Shown here one piece after another: positions 8,582-17,704 of a stretch of DNA of 64,000 bases (positions within the stretch are counted from its first letter, which is position 1; each line of letters starts with the position of its first letter). Below the pieces are notes generated by a model. That model did no database searches, had not been told where the DNA came from, and worked only from the letters and a program-made list of their open reading frames with translations. Position numbers and translations under genes: made by a program. Source of the DNA: Bacteroidales bacterium (GTDB taxonomy: Bacteria; Bacteroidota; Bacteroidia; Bacteroidales; F082); contig JAFXLL010000007.1 in NCBI GenBank assembly GCA_017531225.1, positions 1-64,000 of the forward strand, given 5' to 3'.

Positions 8582-11500
8582 TAATTCCCGCTCTCTTCAG
8601 TCGGCTCAAGAAATCCGTTATCGCCTCGTAAGGCGTCACCACGTATTCAAAATAAGCATTCTTATCCTTGATCTCGCGGCTCTTCTCCTTCATGTCGGAG
8701 AGTTTCATGTTGATCGATCCGTAGGTGGCATGCACTTGCAGCTGTCCGTCGCCGCAGTTATAGCTCAAATAAGTCATAAACATGTCATCCACAAAATAAT
8801 AAGTAATCACACCTAAGCGGCGGTCAAACATCACATACCCGTCAACGTAGCGGTTTACGATGTTCTTGCCAAGGCAGCCCAAGCCTATCTTACCTTCTGA
8901 GATAAACGCCCTCAGTGTGGGGTTCCAAACCATCTTCATCGAAGGAATCACGATGGTGTTGGTATAGATCTCCGCTTTCTCGTCCTCGGGATATTCAACC
9001 ATACCCACCGGATCGCCTTCAATATGGGCATATATATCGGCAATCTCTTCCAGCAGTTTCTCGTCAAACAGAGGTGCCTTGAAGACGTTCATCACCTCCA
9101 TGGTCAGGCTGTCGTTGGGATAATTCACAAAATCGCCAGTGCACTCAAAATGGGTCAAGCCTTCGTCGAAGCCCATGTTCGATGCGCCTTTCATGGAAAC
9201 CACACAACGGTCCGACAGTCGCAATTCCTGATGGTTCAGTGTGTCTTGAATCACATAGCTCTGGCTTTCGGTATCGTAGGTTAAAGCGCCATCCTGCGAC
9301 GTCACCGTCACCGTTTCAGGATTCATTGGCTTCAGGAAGTTGACATGATAGCCTCCCTGACTGCCGAACTCGTAGCACAAGCCGTTAAAGATGCCTTGAC
9401 GCACTTTCTTGATGTCGTCCATCACCACAGGGATCTCCACCGCCTGCGGATTGATATTGGCCTTGGAAACGAACCATACGGTATCCTCGAGGCACGACTG
9501 CTCTAAGCGGAAGCTGCCTTCAAAGAAGTCATACGGCTCCGATGCCTTGGAGGTAATCTTTCCCTTGAAGCCGAAATACGGACTCAACTTAAACCCAACG
9601 GAATCGACAGATTCAGTATGGGCTACAGTGATACCATCGACGGGAGTGATCTCATCGAAGAATATCGGCGTGGCCACACCGTCAACATCCACGTAATCCT
9701 TGATACCCAGTGCCATATAGTTGTTACGGCTATAGATGGACACCGCCGCATCCTTGAAGTGATGCATCCGGGTAGCGGTATCCGCCTCAACAACGGCATG
9801 CTCCAACGGACTGATTTCGGCGTTACGCATGATCTTGACATTGCCATTCATCGGGATGATCTCGGCATCGGCCACAAACAGATTGGTGACCTCATGGGCA
9901 TGTATGACGTAGTCGTTCATGTCGTAGTCGGCGTTGGTGGAGTTGAACGACAGCGAGTCGTGCTCAGGCAGCAGCGACACAAACTTCGACTCGATCTGCG
10001 ACTCCGCAGGACTGGAGAGATGCACCCTGTTTGACGCCATATCCCATTCCGCCTCGTTCAACGAGCAATAGAACCGGTTCAGCGGGAAGTCGAGGTTACT
10101 CGTTTCATCTAAGTATTCATAGCGTGCCTTCTTGGCGTTCAAATCCACATGCGAGCGGTAATTTTCCGCCACGAAAGCCTTGGTGGTGCCATCCTCATCA
10201 TACAGGATGAAGTCCGATGAATCGGCCACAAACGAGCGTGTGTCGAAGTCGAAATATTTTGAATCCAACCTTGTCAGGCCGAATGTCATCACACCATCGC
10301 CACGCAAGCCCTCAGGGGTAAGCATCGTATGGCCTTCAAACATGGTGTTGTCATACATCACGATAGGCTCTTCCTTGGTATAGACGAAGAGTTGCGGCAG
10401 CGTAACGTCCCACTTCATGTCGAGTGGTCCGCAGGAGGCTTTCGGGAAATGCGTTCCGGTGCTGCTTTCATGCATGGCGAAAGACTGAACGGACGCCACC
10501 ACGGAGTCAAGATAGAAATCAAAGCGTGGCGAGAGGTATTCCGAGGTCTCCACGCCGAGCTTACCCTCGCCGTAAAAGCCTTCGTCGGAGAGGTACACCT
10601 CATGATGGAAACGCCCTTTGCCGCCGTACACCGGATAATTGGAGTCGCCACCATCGCCAATGACGTGCTTGAAGCCGAGCGAATGGTCGTCCATCACCAC
10701 CAAAGGCTGGATGATGTCTGGAAAGATGCCACCCGACACCAGCCTACCCTTAAATGCGATATCGGTACTATTGAGGTTATCGAGGCTCTCCATGGAGAAT
10801 GGCTCCAAGCAATAATAGAACTTACCCACTAAAGAGTCGACAAGCAACGAATCAGCAGGCAGCTCCAAGTCGAACACGCCACTGTTGATGTCTCGGTAAA
10901 ACTTGTATGCTTCGCCCTCGCTTTGGAACTTCGGGAACGTCGGGGTCTCCCTCACGCTCGACTTATTGTCGCTTTCGTCGATGGTCAGGATGCCTTTAAG
11001 CCGTTCGATGGTGCCATAAACGGGATAAACCTTGTTGCTGAAACGGGCGTAGAAGCGCAACGAGTCGACCTTGGTCATCTCGATGGAGAACTTGCTGTAG
11101 TTGAAAAGGCAGTCCTTGGTGAAGAATTCATACATGCCTGCCATGATGCAGCCTGAGAAATTGAAATTCCTGTGTTTTTTCAGCACGATACGGGCATTGT
11201 CGGGCAGGATCAGCACGTGTTTGTAATCGCTCAGCGTGATCGACGGCACATCCGATTGCGTCTGGTAATCCTTGATGCCATATACCAGCATATCGTTCGA
11301 ATCAAGCAGCAGGCGAATGTTAGGCTGTCGGTTTTCCACCCTGGTCTGGAACTTGATCACGTCGAAGTCGAACTCGCCATGGTTTGAAGCCAGCACATCG
11401 AAAAACCTGTCGAGCACCGCCACCATTTTCGTCTCCTTGTCGTATTCGACATAGCCTTCAGACTGCAGGTTGAGCACCAGCGTCAGCACTTGGGAATATG

Positions 11501-12167
11501 GGTATTTGAGATAATTCGTTAAATCATTGATGTTAAACTGGTTATGCTCATCTCCATAGATCTTGATGAACTTATTCAGGCTCTCCATGGGATGCTTCAT
11601 GTCGAGTGCCTGCATCTTCAGGTAGTCTGACTTACGGAAATAGTTCACCGAGGCGACATAACCTTCGCTCGCGCCACTGGTACCGCCAATGCGGCGAAAC
11701 TCCATCTCGTCATCGTTTCGATTCCAATAGATGGCTTCCAAGAAGATGTCGTACTCATGATAGGTATCGTGAAAAGGTCCCGTCCCCACGCCGCCGTCTT
11801 TCCGGTAGAACATGACCTGATGGTTGTCGTTGTTATAGCGGAACCCGAGGTCGTTATGATAGATGGAGTCGATGGTTTGATGGACAGTGTCGTAAAGGTA
11901 AATGCGGACTTTCGCATTGTTGGATGCGAGGTTGTTGTCTGTCATCGTGAAACGTGGCGACATCACTCTGACGGCAATACGGTTCTTGTACTTGAACACC
12001 AGATGCGCCAGTTCAGGCTTTGTCCCTGTGATCACCGTTGACTTGCCCGTAGTGTCGACACAGCCGGAATAGGCGATATCGCCAAAGATTGTGTTCTTTG
12101 TCACCTGGGCGAAGCCACTGATGGACAAGACCAAGAGCGTCAGCAGTACCGTTACGACCCTTTTCAT
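8577..12167 (-). CDS. Large exported protein of unknown function (1,196 residues)
   Basis: The N-terminus MKRVVTVLLTLLVLSISGFAQ is a signal peptide, so the protein is exported; there is no lipobox and no T9SS sorting domain, leaving the periplasm or outer membrane. The body is long and mixed alpha/beta, with a winged-helix-like stretch around residues 200-260 (FNINDLTNYLKYPYSQVLTL) and then many beta-rich repeats with the pattern of filled bowl-like sheets, e.g. FKGRLVSGGIFPDI and FEGHTMLTPEGLRGDGVM. The ending EAITDFLSRLKRAGIR is charged. Large single-copy proteins of this type occur in other Bacteroidales but I know no function. The stop codon lies in a heptamer array. Confidence 0.75.
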   Translation of the reverse strand: MKRVVTVLLTLLVLSISGFAQVTKNTIFGDIAYSGCVDTTGKSTVITGTKPELAHLVFKYKNRIAVRVMSPRFTMTDNNLASNNAKVRIYLYDTVHQTIDSIYHNDLGFRYNNDNHQVMFYRKDGGVGTGPFHDTYHEYDIFLEAIYWNRNDDEMEFRRIGGTSGASEGYVASVNYFRKSDYLKMQALDMKHPMESLNKFIKIYGDEHNQFNINDLTNYLKYPYSQVLTLVLNLQSEGYVEYDKETKMVAVLDRFFDVLASNHGEFDFDVIKFQTRVENRQPNIRLLLDSNDMLVYGIKDYQTQSDVPSITLSDYKHVLILPDNARIVLKKHRNFNFSGCIMAGMYEFFTKDCLFNYSKFSIEMTKVDSLRFYARFSNKVYPVYGTIERLKGILTIDESDNKSSVRETPTFPKFQSEGEAYKFYRDINSGVFDLELPADSLLVDSLVGKFYYCLEPFSMESLDNLNSTDIAFKGRLVSGGIFPDIIQPLVVMDDHSLGFKHVIGDGGDSNYPVYGGKGRFHHEVYLSDEGFYGEGKLGVETSEYLSPRFDFYLDSVVASVQSFAMHESSTGTHFPKASCGPLDMKWDVTLPQLFVYTKEEPIVMYDNTMFEGHTMLTPEGLRGDGVMTFGLTRLDSKYFDFDTRSFVADSSDFILYDEDGTTKAFVAENYRSHVDLNAKKARYEYLDETSNLDFPLNRFYCSLNEAEWDMASNRVHLSSPAESQIESKFVSLLPEHDSLSFNSTNADYDMNDYVIHAHEVTNLFVADAEIIPMNGNVKIMRNAEISPLEHAVVEADTATRMHHFKDAAVSIYSRNNYMALGIKDYVDVDGVATPIFFDEITPVDGITVAHTESVDSVGFKLSPYFGFKGKITSKASEPYDFFEGSFRLEQSCLEDTVWFVSKANINPQAVEIPVVMDDIKKVRQGIFNGLCYEFGSQGGYHVNFLKPMNPETVTVTSQDGALTYDTESQSYVIQDTLNHQELRLSDRCVVSMKGASNMGFDEGLTHFECTGDFVNYPNDSLTMEVMNVFKAPLFDEKLLEEIADIYAHIEGDPVGMVEYPEDEKAEIYTNTIVIPSMKMVWNPTLRAFISEGKIGLGCLGKNIVNRYVDGYVMFDRRLGVITYYFVDDMFMTYLSYNCGDGQLQVHATYGSINMKLSDMKEKSREIKDKNAYFEYVVTPYEAITDFLSRLKRAGIR

Positions 12168-12172
12168 AACCT

Positions 12173-13000
12173 TTATTTTACGAATTCAGCCGCCACCCAG
12201 CGGTTTTTGGCAAGATGGCGCTTATAGCTTAATCCAAGATGCGCAGCCTCTTCCTTGATGCTTTGGAGGTCTTCCTCGTAGAAGCCGCTGAAGAAGATAT
12301 GTGCCTGAGGTCGCATAGCGTCGACATAGCAATGCATGTCCCTCAGCAGGATGTTGCGGTTGATGTTGGCCAGCACCACGTCAAAGGTTCCCTTGATGGC
12401 TGAGGCGTCGCCCAGCACGATCTCGATGTCGTTGATGCCGTTCAGCGCCACATTGGTGAAGGCGTTGCGGTAGGCCCACTCGTCGTTATCGATAGCCACC
12501 GTTTTAGCTGCACCTAACTTCTTGGCGAGAATGGCTAATACCGCAGTGCCACTGCCCATGTCGAGCACCTCCTTGCCTTGGAAATCCGTCTCCAGCATTA
12601 AGGTGATGATCTGTGCGGTGGTCTCATGGTTGGCGGTGCCAAATGACATCTTAGGCTCGATCACCAGGTCGAACTCGAAGCTCGGATCGGGCTCATGGAA
12701 TGGTGCTCTCACACGACAGCGCTCATTGACAACCACAGGCTGGTAGGAGGCTTCCCACAGCTCGTTCCAGTCCTTTTCCGGCATGGCTTCTACATTGAGG
12801 AGCTTCACACCATGAAAGACCTCCATCCTGAGCAGCTCCTCCACGGCTTGGTCATCACGCTGATCCTCGGTGCAATAGGCTTTCAGCGTCATGTCGTCAT
12901 CCATAAACGAGTCAAAGCCCAAGTCGCCCAGCATGGTGGTCAGCATGTCGTGCTGAATGTCGGAAGTCGGCAGGGTAAATGTGTATTCAAACGTTTTCAT
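12173..13000 (-). CDS. prmA: Ribosomal protein L11 methyltransferase
   Basis: SAM-dependent enzyme that trimethylates ribosomal protein L11. The 275-residue product has an N-terminal recognition domain (about 1-95), then the catalytic domain with FGTANHETT in place of the more usual FGTGxHxTT, the SAM-binding motif DMGSGTAVLAILA, an acidic turn VAIDND and the family motif ANINRNIL (usually DxVxANI). The Gly to Ala change in FGTANH is seen in other members of the phylum as far as I recall. The ATG follows the last heptamer of the array by one base; the heptamer also provides an AGGTG that may act as a ribosome binding site. Confidence 0.93.
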   Translation of the reverse strand: MKTFEYTFTLPTSDIQHDMLTTMLGDLGFDSFMDDDMTLKAYCTEDQRDDQAVEELLRMEVFHGVKLLNVEAMPEKDWNELWEASYQPVVVNERCRVRAPFHEPDPSFEFDLVIEPKMSFGTANHETTAQIITLMLETDFQGKEVLDMGSGTAVLAILAKKLGAAKTVAIDNDEWAYRNAFTNVALNGINDIEIVLGDASAIKGTFDVVLANINRNILLRDMHCYVDAMRPQAHIFFSGFYEEDLQSIKEEAAHLGLSYKRHLAKNRWVAAEFVK

Positions 13001-13001
13001 C

Positions 13002-13029
13002 TCTCACCTTTCACCTCTCACTTCTCACC
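13002..13029 (-). repeat. Heptamer array, GGTGAGA type, spanning the tpiA stop and the prmA start
   Basis: Four units on the minus strand: GGTGAGA (13029-13023), AGTGAGA (13022-13016), GGTGAAA (13015-13009), GGTGAGA (13008-13002). The tpiA stop TGA is 13020-13018. TGA occurs in all four units and covers all three frames. Confidence 0.85.
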
Positions 13030-13797
13030 TATCTTAGAAGCTTGTTTGCAGATCGAAACGAAGTCTTCAGCCTTGAGCGAAGCGCCGCCGATCAAGCCAC
13101 CGTCCACGTCGGGTTGTGAGAACAGCTCCGTGGCGTTCTTGGCGTTGCAACTGCCGCCGTAAAGGATGCGGATGTCATCAGCAGCGGCTTGGTCGTAGTG
13201 TTCCTTCACCAGTTGGCGGATGTAGGCATGCATCTCCTGTGCCTGCTCGGGTGTAGCGGTCTTGCCGGTGCCGATGGCCCAAACGGGTTCGTAGGCGATG
13301 ATGGCGTCGTAGATGGCGTCGCCGTCCAGATGGAACAGGCCTTTCTCCAGTTGTTCCTTCACCACCTCGAAATGACGGCCAGCCTCACGTTCCTCGAGCA
13401 CCTCACCCACGCAGTAAATGGGCGACATGTTGTTCTCGATCACGCGGTTCACCTTCTCTGCCAGGATCTCGTTGGTCTCGCCGAAGTATTTACGGCGCTC
13501 GCTGTGACCGATGATACAGTAATCCACGTCGAGTGACTTCAGCATCTTGGCTGACACCTCGCCGGTATAAGCACCCTTGTCGTAAGCACTGCAGTTTTGC
13601 GCACCCACGTTGAACTTCTGTTCCTCATACTCCATGTCGGTGAGCATCTCTAAGTATGGGAATGGCGGGCATACGATCACCTCGCATTTCATTTCATGCT
13701 CTTCGTCCAGACGATCCAGCATGTCATTCACCAATTCGTCAGCCTCATCGAAAGTGAGGTTCATTTTCCAGTTTCCTGCTACGATTTTGCTACGCAT
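13018..13797 (-). CDS. tpiA: Triose-phosphate isomerase
   Basis: Interconverts dihydroxyacetone phosphate and glyceraldehyde 3-phosphate in glycolysis and gluconeogenesis. The 259-residue product carries the three catalytic elements: Lys11 in GNWKMN, the His in IIGHSERRKYFGE, and the Glu in AYEPVWAIGTGKTAT, plus the phosphate-binding ILYGGSCN and GGLIGGAS loops. The last codons (for IGEK and the stop) are made from the heptamer repeat, so the extreme C-terminus has been set by the repeat rather than by protein function. In several Bacteroides genomes tpiA sits next to BT_3928- and DUF1599-type genes; here they are about 6 kb apart. Confidence 0.97.
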   Translation of the reverse strand: MRSKIVAGNWKMNLTFDEADELVNDMLDRLDEEHEMKCEVIVCPPFPYLEMLTDMEYEEQKFNVGAQNCSAYDKGAYTGEVSAKMLKSLDVDYCIIGHSERRKYFGETNEILAEKVNRVIENNMSPIYCVGEVLEEREAGRHFEVVKEQLEKGLFHLDGDAIYDAIIAYEPVWAIGTGKTATPEQAQEMHAYIRQLVKEHYDQAAADDIRILYGGSCNAKNATELFSQPDVDGGLIGGASLKAEDFVSICKQASKIGEK

Positions 13798-13817
13798 ATT
13801 TTAAAGATTTTAAATAT

Positions 13818-15506
13818 TTATATTGTCAATGAATTGTCATGGTATTGTTCCAGGCTCTGACGGTGCGCCACGCTGATGATGGTCGTCTCGGGCAGTTCCA
13901 TCATCAGTGTCTGGATCAGCCTCTGTTCGAGTTTGGTATCCATCGCCGAGGTAGCTTCGTCCATAAACAGATAATCAGGGCGGACCAACAGAATCCTGGC
14001 AAAGGCCAGACGTTGTTTCTCGCCTGGTGAGAGCTTGCGGTACCAGGTGTTGTCGTCATCGTCGAGATGATCGGCATATTGCGGCAGCTCGCACTGCGTC
14101 ATAGCCCGTTGGCACTGCTCATCGGTGAATTTCTCAGGCGGCTCGGGATAACACAGCGACAGTCGCAGTGTACCCAATGGCAGATAAGGCTCCTGGGGCA
14201 GGAACATCATGCTGCCTTTCGGCAAACAGACTTCACCTGTGCCGTATTGCCAGATGCCCGAAAGCACCTTGAGGAAGGTGGTCTTGCCCGCACCCGACTC
14301 GCCCTTGATCAGCCAACGCGAGCCTGGTTCAATGACCAAGTCATCCACTTGGTTGACCACCTTGCCGTCCGACAGGTACATCTTCAAGTCCTTCACCCTC
14401 AAAGTCCCATCATCGCTATTGCTGAACGTGATGTTATGGCTTACATCCAGATTGAGATAGAAATGCAACTCACTCAAACGGCGGGCCATGGAGCGGAGAG
14501 AAGTTAAACGCTTATACTGGAACACAAACCAAGCAAAACCCACCCTCACATTGGTAAATGCCATGGTAAGCTGCATGATGGAGCCAATGGCTATCTGATG
14601 GGCGAAATAGCGTGGGATGATCATCAGGTAAGCCAACAGGATGCCAAATTCCGTATACCCTTTCTCAAATCCGGTAATTCTCCGCGTATAGCGTTTGAAG
14701 GCTTCCCAATTGATCTCGATCTTGCGGAACCTGTTTTCCAAAATTTGTTTCTCCGTATCGCTGCCTTTGCTGATGGCAATTTCAGCGCTATTTTCGCGGA
14801 TGCGCATCAGTTGGAACCTGAAGTCTGATTCCCTCAGCTGCTGCTCGTACTCCACTTCCACGATTTTCTTGCCCCATTTTTCGAGGACGATGGACGACAC
14901 CAGGGCGTATATAATGGAGACCCAAAGCATATAGCCCGGGATGTTGATATGCAGGCCGAACAACGCGATGGTTGCAGTGCCTGACATGCTCCAAATGATC
15001 ATGGAAAACGTCACGATCTTGACGAGGTTGGCGAAGAAGCCCAGGCTCAGATGCAGGGCCAACTCCGTCATGTCGCGGATATCCTCGGCGATACGTTGGT
15101 CGGCATTGTCAATCTGATGGTTGCTTTCGACGCGGTAAAACGCAGCACCGTTGAGCCATTGTTTCATGTAGACGTCGGTGAGCCACTTGCGCCATTTGAT
15201 CTGCAGGGTCTGGTAGAACCAGGTGCGCGACACTTCGGCAATGATGCCGCTGAGGGCGATCAGCAGGGCCTCGAACATCAACTTCCATACCAGACCCTTG
15301 TCGTAGGCAGCAAAGGCATTGAAAAAATTCTTGTTCCAATACGAAAGCCATGCGCCGATGCCGACAAGAGCCATGTCGAACAGGAAGACCAAGAGGAACA
15401 GTCCCCTAGCCTGCCATCGTTCTTCGGAGACCCACCACGGTTTGATCAGTTCCCAGCAACTCCGCAGTTCGGTCTTGGAGAGTCGGTCGCGCTGACGTTT
15501 CGCCAT
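13818..15506 (-). CDS. Fused ABC transporter permease/ATPase of the YddA/SbmA-like group
   Basis: A 562-residue half transporter with permease and ATPase in one chain. The N-terminal half has about six membrane spans (first at LFLLVFLFDMALVGIGAWL) and matches the SbmA/BacA-like membrane domain (WRKWLTDVYMKQWL, NADQRIAEDI). The C-terminal ATPase has Walker A GESGAGKTT, signature LSPGEKQR, Walker B YLFMDEATSAMD and the H-loop VAHR. Members of this group move vitamin B12, peptides or siderophores. It starts 12 bp after the TonB-dependent receptor gene and is probably in the same operon, which suggests transport of the same or a related ligand at the inner membrane. Substrate not certain. Confidence 0.85.
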   Translation of the reverse strand: MAKRQRDRLSKTELRSCWELIKPWWVSEERWQARGLFLLVFLFDMALVGIGAWLSYWNKNFFNAFAAYDKGLVWKLMFEALLIALSGIIAEVSRTWFYQTLQIKWRKWLTDVYMKQWLNGAAFYRVESNHQIDNADQRIAEDIRDMTELALHLSLGFFANLVKIVTFSMIIWSMSGTATIALFGLHINIPGYMLWVSIIYALVSSIVLEKWGKKIVEVEYEQQLRESDFRFQLMRIRENSAEIAISKGSDTEKQILENRFRKIEINWEAFKRYTRRITGFEKGYTEFGILLAYLMIIPRYFAHQIAIGSIMQLTMAFTNVRVGFAWFVFQYKRLTSLRSMARRLSELHFYLNLDVSHNITFSNSDDGTLRVKDLKMYLSDGKVVNQVDDLVIEPGSRWLIKGESGAGKTTFLKVLSGIWQYGTGEVCLPKGSMMFLPQEPYLPLGTLRLSLCYPEPPEKFTDEQCQRAMTQCELPQYADHLDDDDNTWYRKLSPGEKQRLAFARILLVRPDYLFMDEATSAMDTKLEQRLIQTLMMELPETTIISVAHRQSLEQYHDNSLTI

Positions 15507-15518
15507 GACATCACATGA

Positions 15519-17618
15519 TTAGAAATGGAATCTGGCACTGAACATGAAGTTGCGCGGGTCACCCCAGAAGTCGCCATTGCCACCCACACGAGAGTAATAG
15601 ACGCAATCGGTGAGGTTGTTACCGGTCAGGTAAAGCGAGATGTGACTGTTGATGTCGTATGAGACAAAGGCATTGAGCAAGCAGTAAGGATCCTGCTTAC
15701 GTTCTGGGGTATACACTGAAGCATAAGTCGTGCTGGCAAACGTGGAGTTGACGCCAAGTGAGAGGCCACTCACGGCTCCGTGACGGAAGCGATAAACGAC
15801 GGACAGTCTTGCCGAGTGTTCAGGTTCGACAGGGCTGAAGGCTAGGCCTTCGTCGCCATCCGAAGATTTCACGATCTTGGTCTTCAAATAGGTGTAACCA
15901 GCACTGATTTCAAGTCCATCGACAGGATAGGCATCGAGGTCAAGTTCAACGCCCTTGTTTTCTACCCTACCGCCGTTGACATACGTATCGTAAGTCTCCG
16001 GAACCTTGTAAGGACGTCCGTCGTCCCTGATGAAGAACCCTGCCAGATTGGCTTGCAGATGGCTGTCGAAGAACTCCGTCTTGAGACCACCTTCCACTTG
16101 GAAGCCCTTTCTGGGTTTCAGGAAGTTGCCGTCGGCATCCTTTACGGTCTGCGGAACAAAGATGCTGGTATAGCTGGCATAAATGGTCATGGCTTCAATG
16201 GGATCGAAAGTGATGCCAAGGTTGGGGGTAAATCTGAATTTCTCGGAGATGGCTTCGACCCAAGTCTCATCGTTGAAGTTGTACATGCTGGCAGTCACGG
16301 TGCCCAAACGGCCTCCCAGATGGAGTTTCAGGTTGCGGAGCAAGGCCATATGCCATTGGGCATAAAGGCCGTACTGGCGCACGCGCATCTTTGAAGTATT
16401 GAGATAGTCGTATGGAATCTCAAAATCGGAAACGATGAAAGGATTGCCGAATTTGATCGGACCGGTATAAGCACTCAACGCACGTTTGTCATCGATGAAA
16501 TTCTCATAGTTGGCGCCAATCACCACACGCTGGATCTGGCCAAGCATGCTGAACTTGCCGTTGACGTCGAGGGCTGCTACGAAATGGGGCAGTTTCTCGT
16601 CTTGGTAACCGCGCAGATAGTTGGAGGTGGTATCGGACGAAGAGACCGTTCCGGCAAGCGCATATTTGTTTTCCTGGCTCTGAAGTTTATAGCTGGCTTT
16701 TAAGTTCAAATCCCAATTGTCACAGAGTTTCTGCCCCACCTTAAGCAAGGCTTCCTGCGTCTCCCAGTTGGTATAGTCCCAATCGGGTGTGGGATTGAAG
16801 CTGCGATCCACGTCAAGATGATAGCGATGGGAATCGCTACTATTCTCACGCAGTGCCGGCAGACCATTGTACAACACGTCACCATGAGCTCTCTGATAGG
16901 CATACGACAAGCTGACAAAAGTGGTCTTGGTGGCGTCCCATTCCAACACGCCATACGCGCCTCCCTTGTTCATCGCCGAACGCTCGTAGAAAAAGTTACG
17001 GGTGTTCATGAAAACCACCCAGCGGCTTCTGAGCTTACCGTCTTTGGTGATCGGGATGTTAAGGTCGAGCTCGGTGCGATAGTTGTTCCAAGTGCCAACG
17101 CTAAAGGAAGCATCAAAGAAGAAATCCTTTTTGGCGCTTTTACGAACCATGTTGATGACACCACCTAAAGACTGTCCATCTGGAACACCCTGAAGGATGC
17201 TCGACACGCCACGGAGCACCTCCACCTGATCGAAAATGGCCAGGTCGAACTGCTGTGAGAGTTGCAAAGCGCTGTAGGAAGGTAGTCCGTCGGTCATGAT
17301 GCTCATGTAAAAGCCTCTGGACCGGTAGTGGCTACGCATATAGTCGTTGGCAATGGTGGTAACGCCGGTGACCTGATGCATGGCCTCGTCTAAGGTGTTG
17401 ATGTTCAATTCTTTGATACGAACAGGATTGACGATCGACACCGACTGCGGCACCTGGCGTACTGGTATCGTCATACCGGAGACGGAGACGGGAGCGACAT
17501 ATTTGGCAGTGACCTCCACCTCATTCACGGTGATGGTGTCACTTAGCGATTGATTCACTTGAGCGTTCATGGTCATTGCACAAAGAATCACTAAAAGCAA
17601 TAGGGTAAGTTTTTTCAT
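15519..17618 (-). CDS. TonB-dependent siderophore-type receptor
   Basis: A 699-residue outer-membrane receptor with signal peptide (MKKLTLLLLVILCAMTMNAQ). The plug domain (about residues 35-165) contains the segments RQVPQSVSIV, LDEAMHQVTGVTT, RGFYMSIMTDGLPSY and EVLRGVSSILQGVPDGQSLGGVINM, the pattern of FhuE/FpvA-type siderophore receptors. The rest is a 22-strand barrel ending in aromatic residues (NFMFSARFHF). It lacks the N-terminal carboxypeptidase-D-like domain usual in SusC-type receptors of this phylum, which supports a small-molecule (iron-siderophore or similar) ligand rather than a glycan. It is followed by the YddA-like ABC transporter. No Fur box was identified by eye. Confidence 0.88.
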   Translation of the reverse strand: MKKLTLLLLVILCAMTMNAQVNQSLSDTITVNEVEVTAKYVAPVSVSGMTIPVRQVPQSVSIVNPVRIKELNINTLDEAMHQVTGVTTIANDYMRSHYRSRGFYMSIMTDGLPSYSALQLSQQFDLAIFDQVEVLRGVSSILQGVPDGQSLGGVINMVRKSAKKDFFFDASFSVGTWNNYRTELDLNIPITKDGKLRSRWVVFMNTRNFFYERSAMNKGGAYGVLEWDATKTTFVSLSYAYQRAHGDVLYNGLPALRENSSDSHRYHLDVDRSFNPTPDWDYTNWETQEALLKVGQKLCDNWDLNLKASYKLQSQENKYALAGTVSSSDTTSNYLRGYQDEKLPHFVAALDVNGKFSMLGQIQRVVIGANYENFIDDKRALSAYTGPIKFGNPFIVSDFEIPYDYLNTSKMRVRQYGLYAQWHMALLRNLKLHLGGRLGTVTASMYNFNDETWVEAISEKFRFTPNLGITFDPIEAMTIYASYTSIFVPQTVKDADGNFLKPRKGFQVEGGLKTEFFDSHLQANLAGFFIRDDGRPYKVPETYDTYVNGGRVENKGVELDLDAYPVDGLEISAGYTYLKTKIVKSSDGDEGLAFSPVEPEHSARLSVVYRFRHGAVSGLSLGVNSTFASTTYASVYTPERKQDPYCLLNAFVSYDINSHISLYLTGNNLTDCVYYSRVGGNGDFWGDPRNFMFSARFHF

Positions 17619-17652
17619 GGTAGCTTATTTAGTTAATAATAGGATTAAAAGG

Positions 17653-17660
17653 CAAAGATA
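17653..17660 (-). promoter_or_regulatory. Promoter -7 element for the receptor operon
   Basis: TATCTTTG on the minus strand, 34 bp before the receptor ATG. Confidence 0.55.
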
Positions 17661-17673
17661 AAAGTTTTTTTGA

Positions 17674-17681
17674 TATTTTTG
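17674..17681 (+). promoter_or_regulatory. Promoter -7 element for the 245-residue outer-membrane protein
   Basis: TATTTTTG, 23 bp before the ATG at 17705. Confidence 0.55.
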
Positions 17682-17704
17682 TCCATCCTATAATAAAACC
17701 CTTG

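Noticed and set aside
13002-13029. CRISPR or other spacer array
   Set aside because: Units are 7 bp, directly joined and without spacers.
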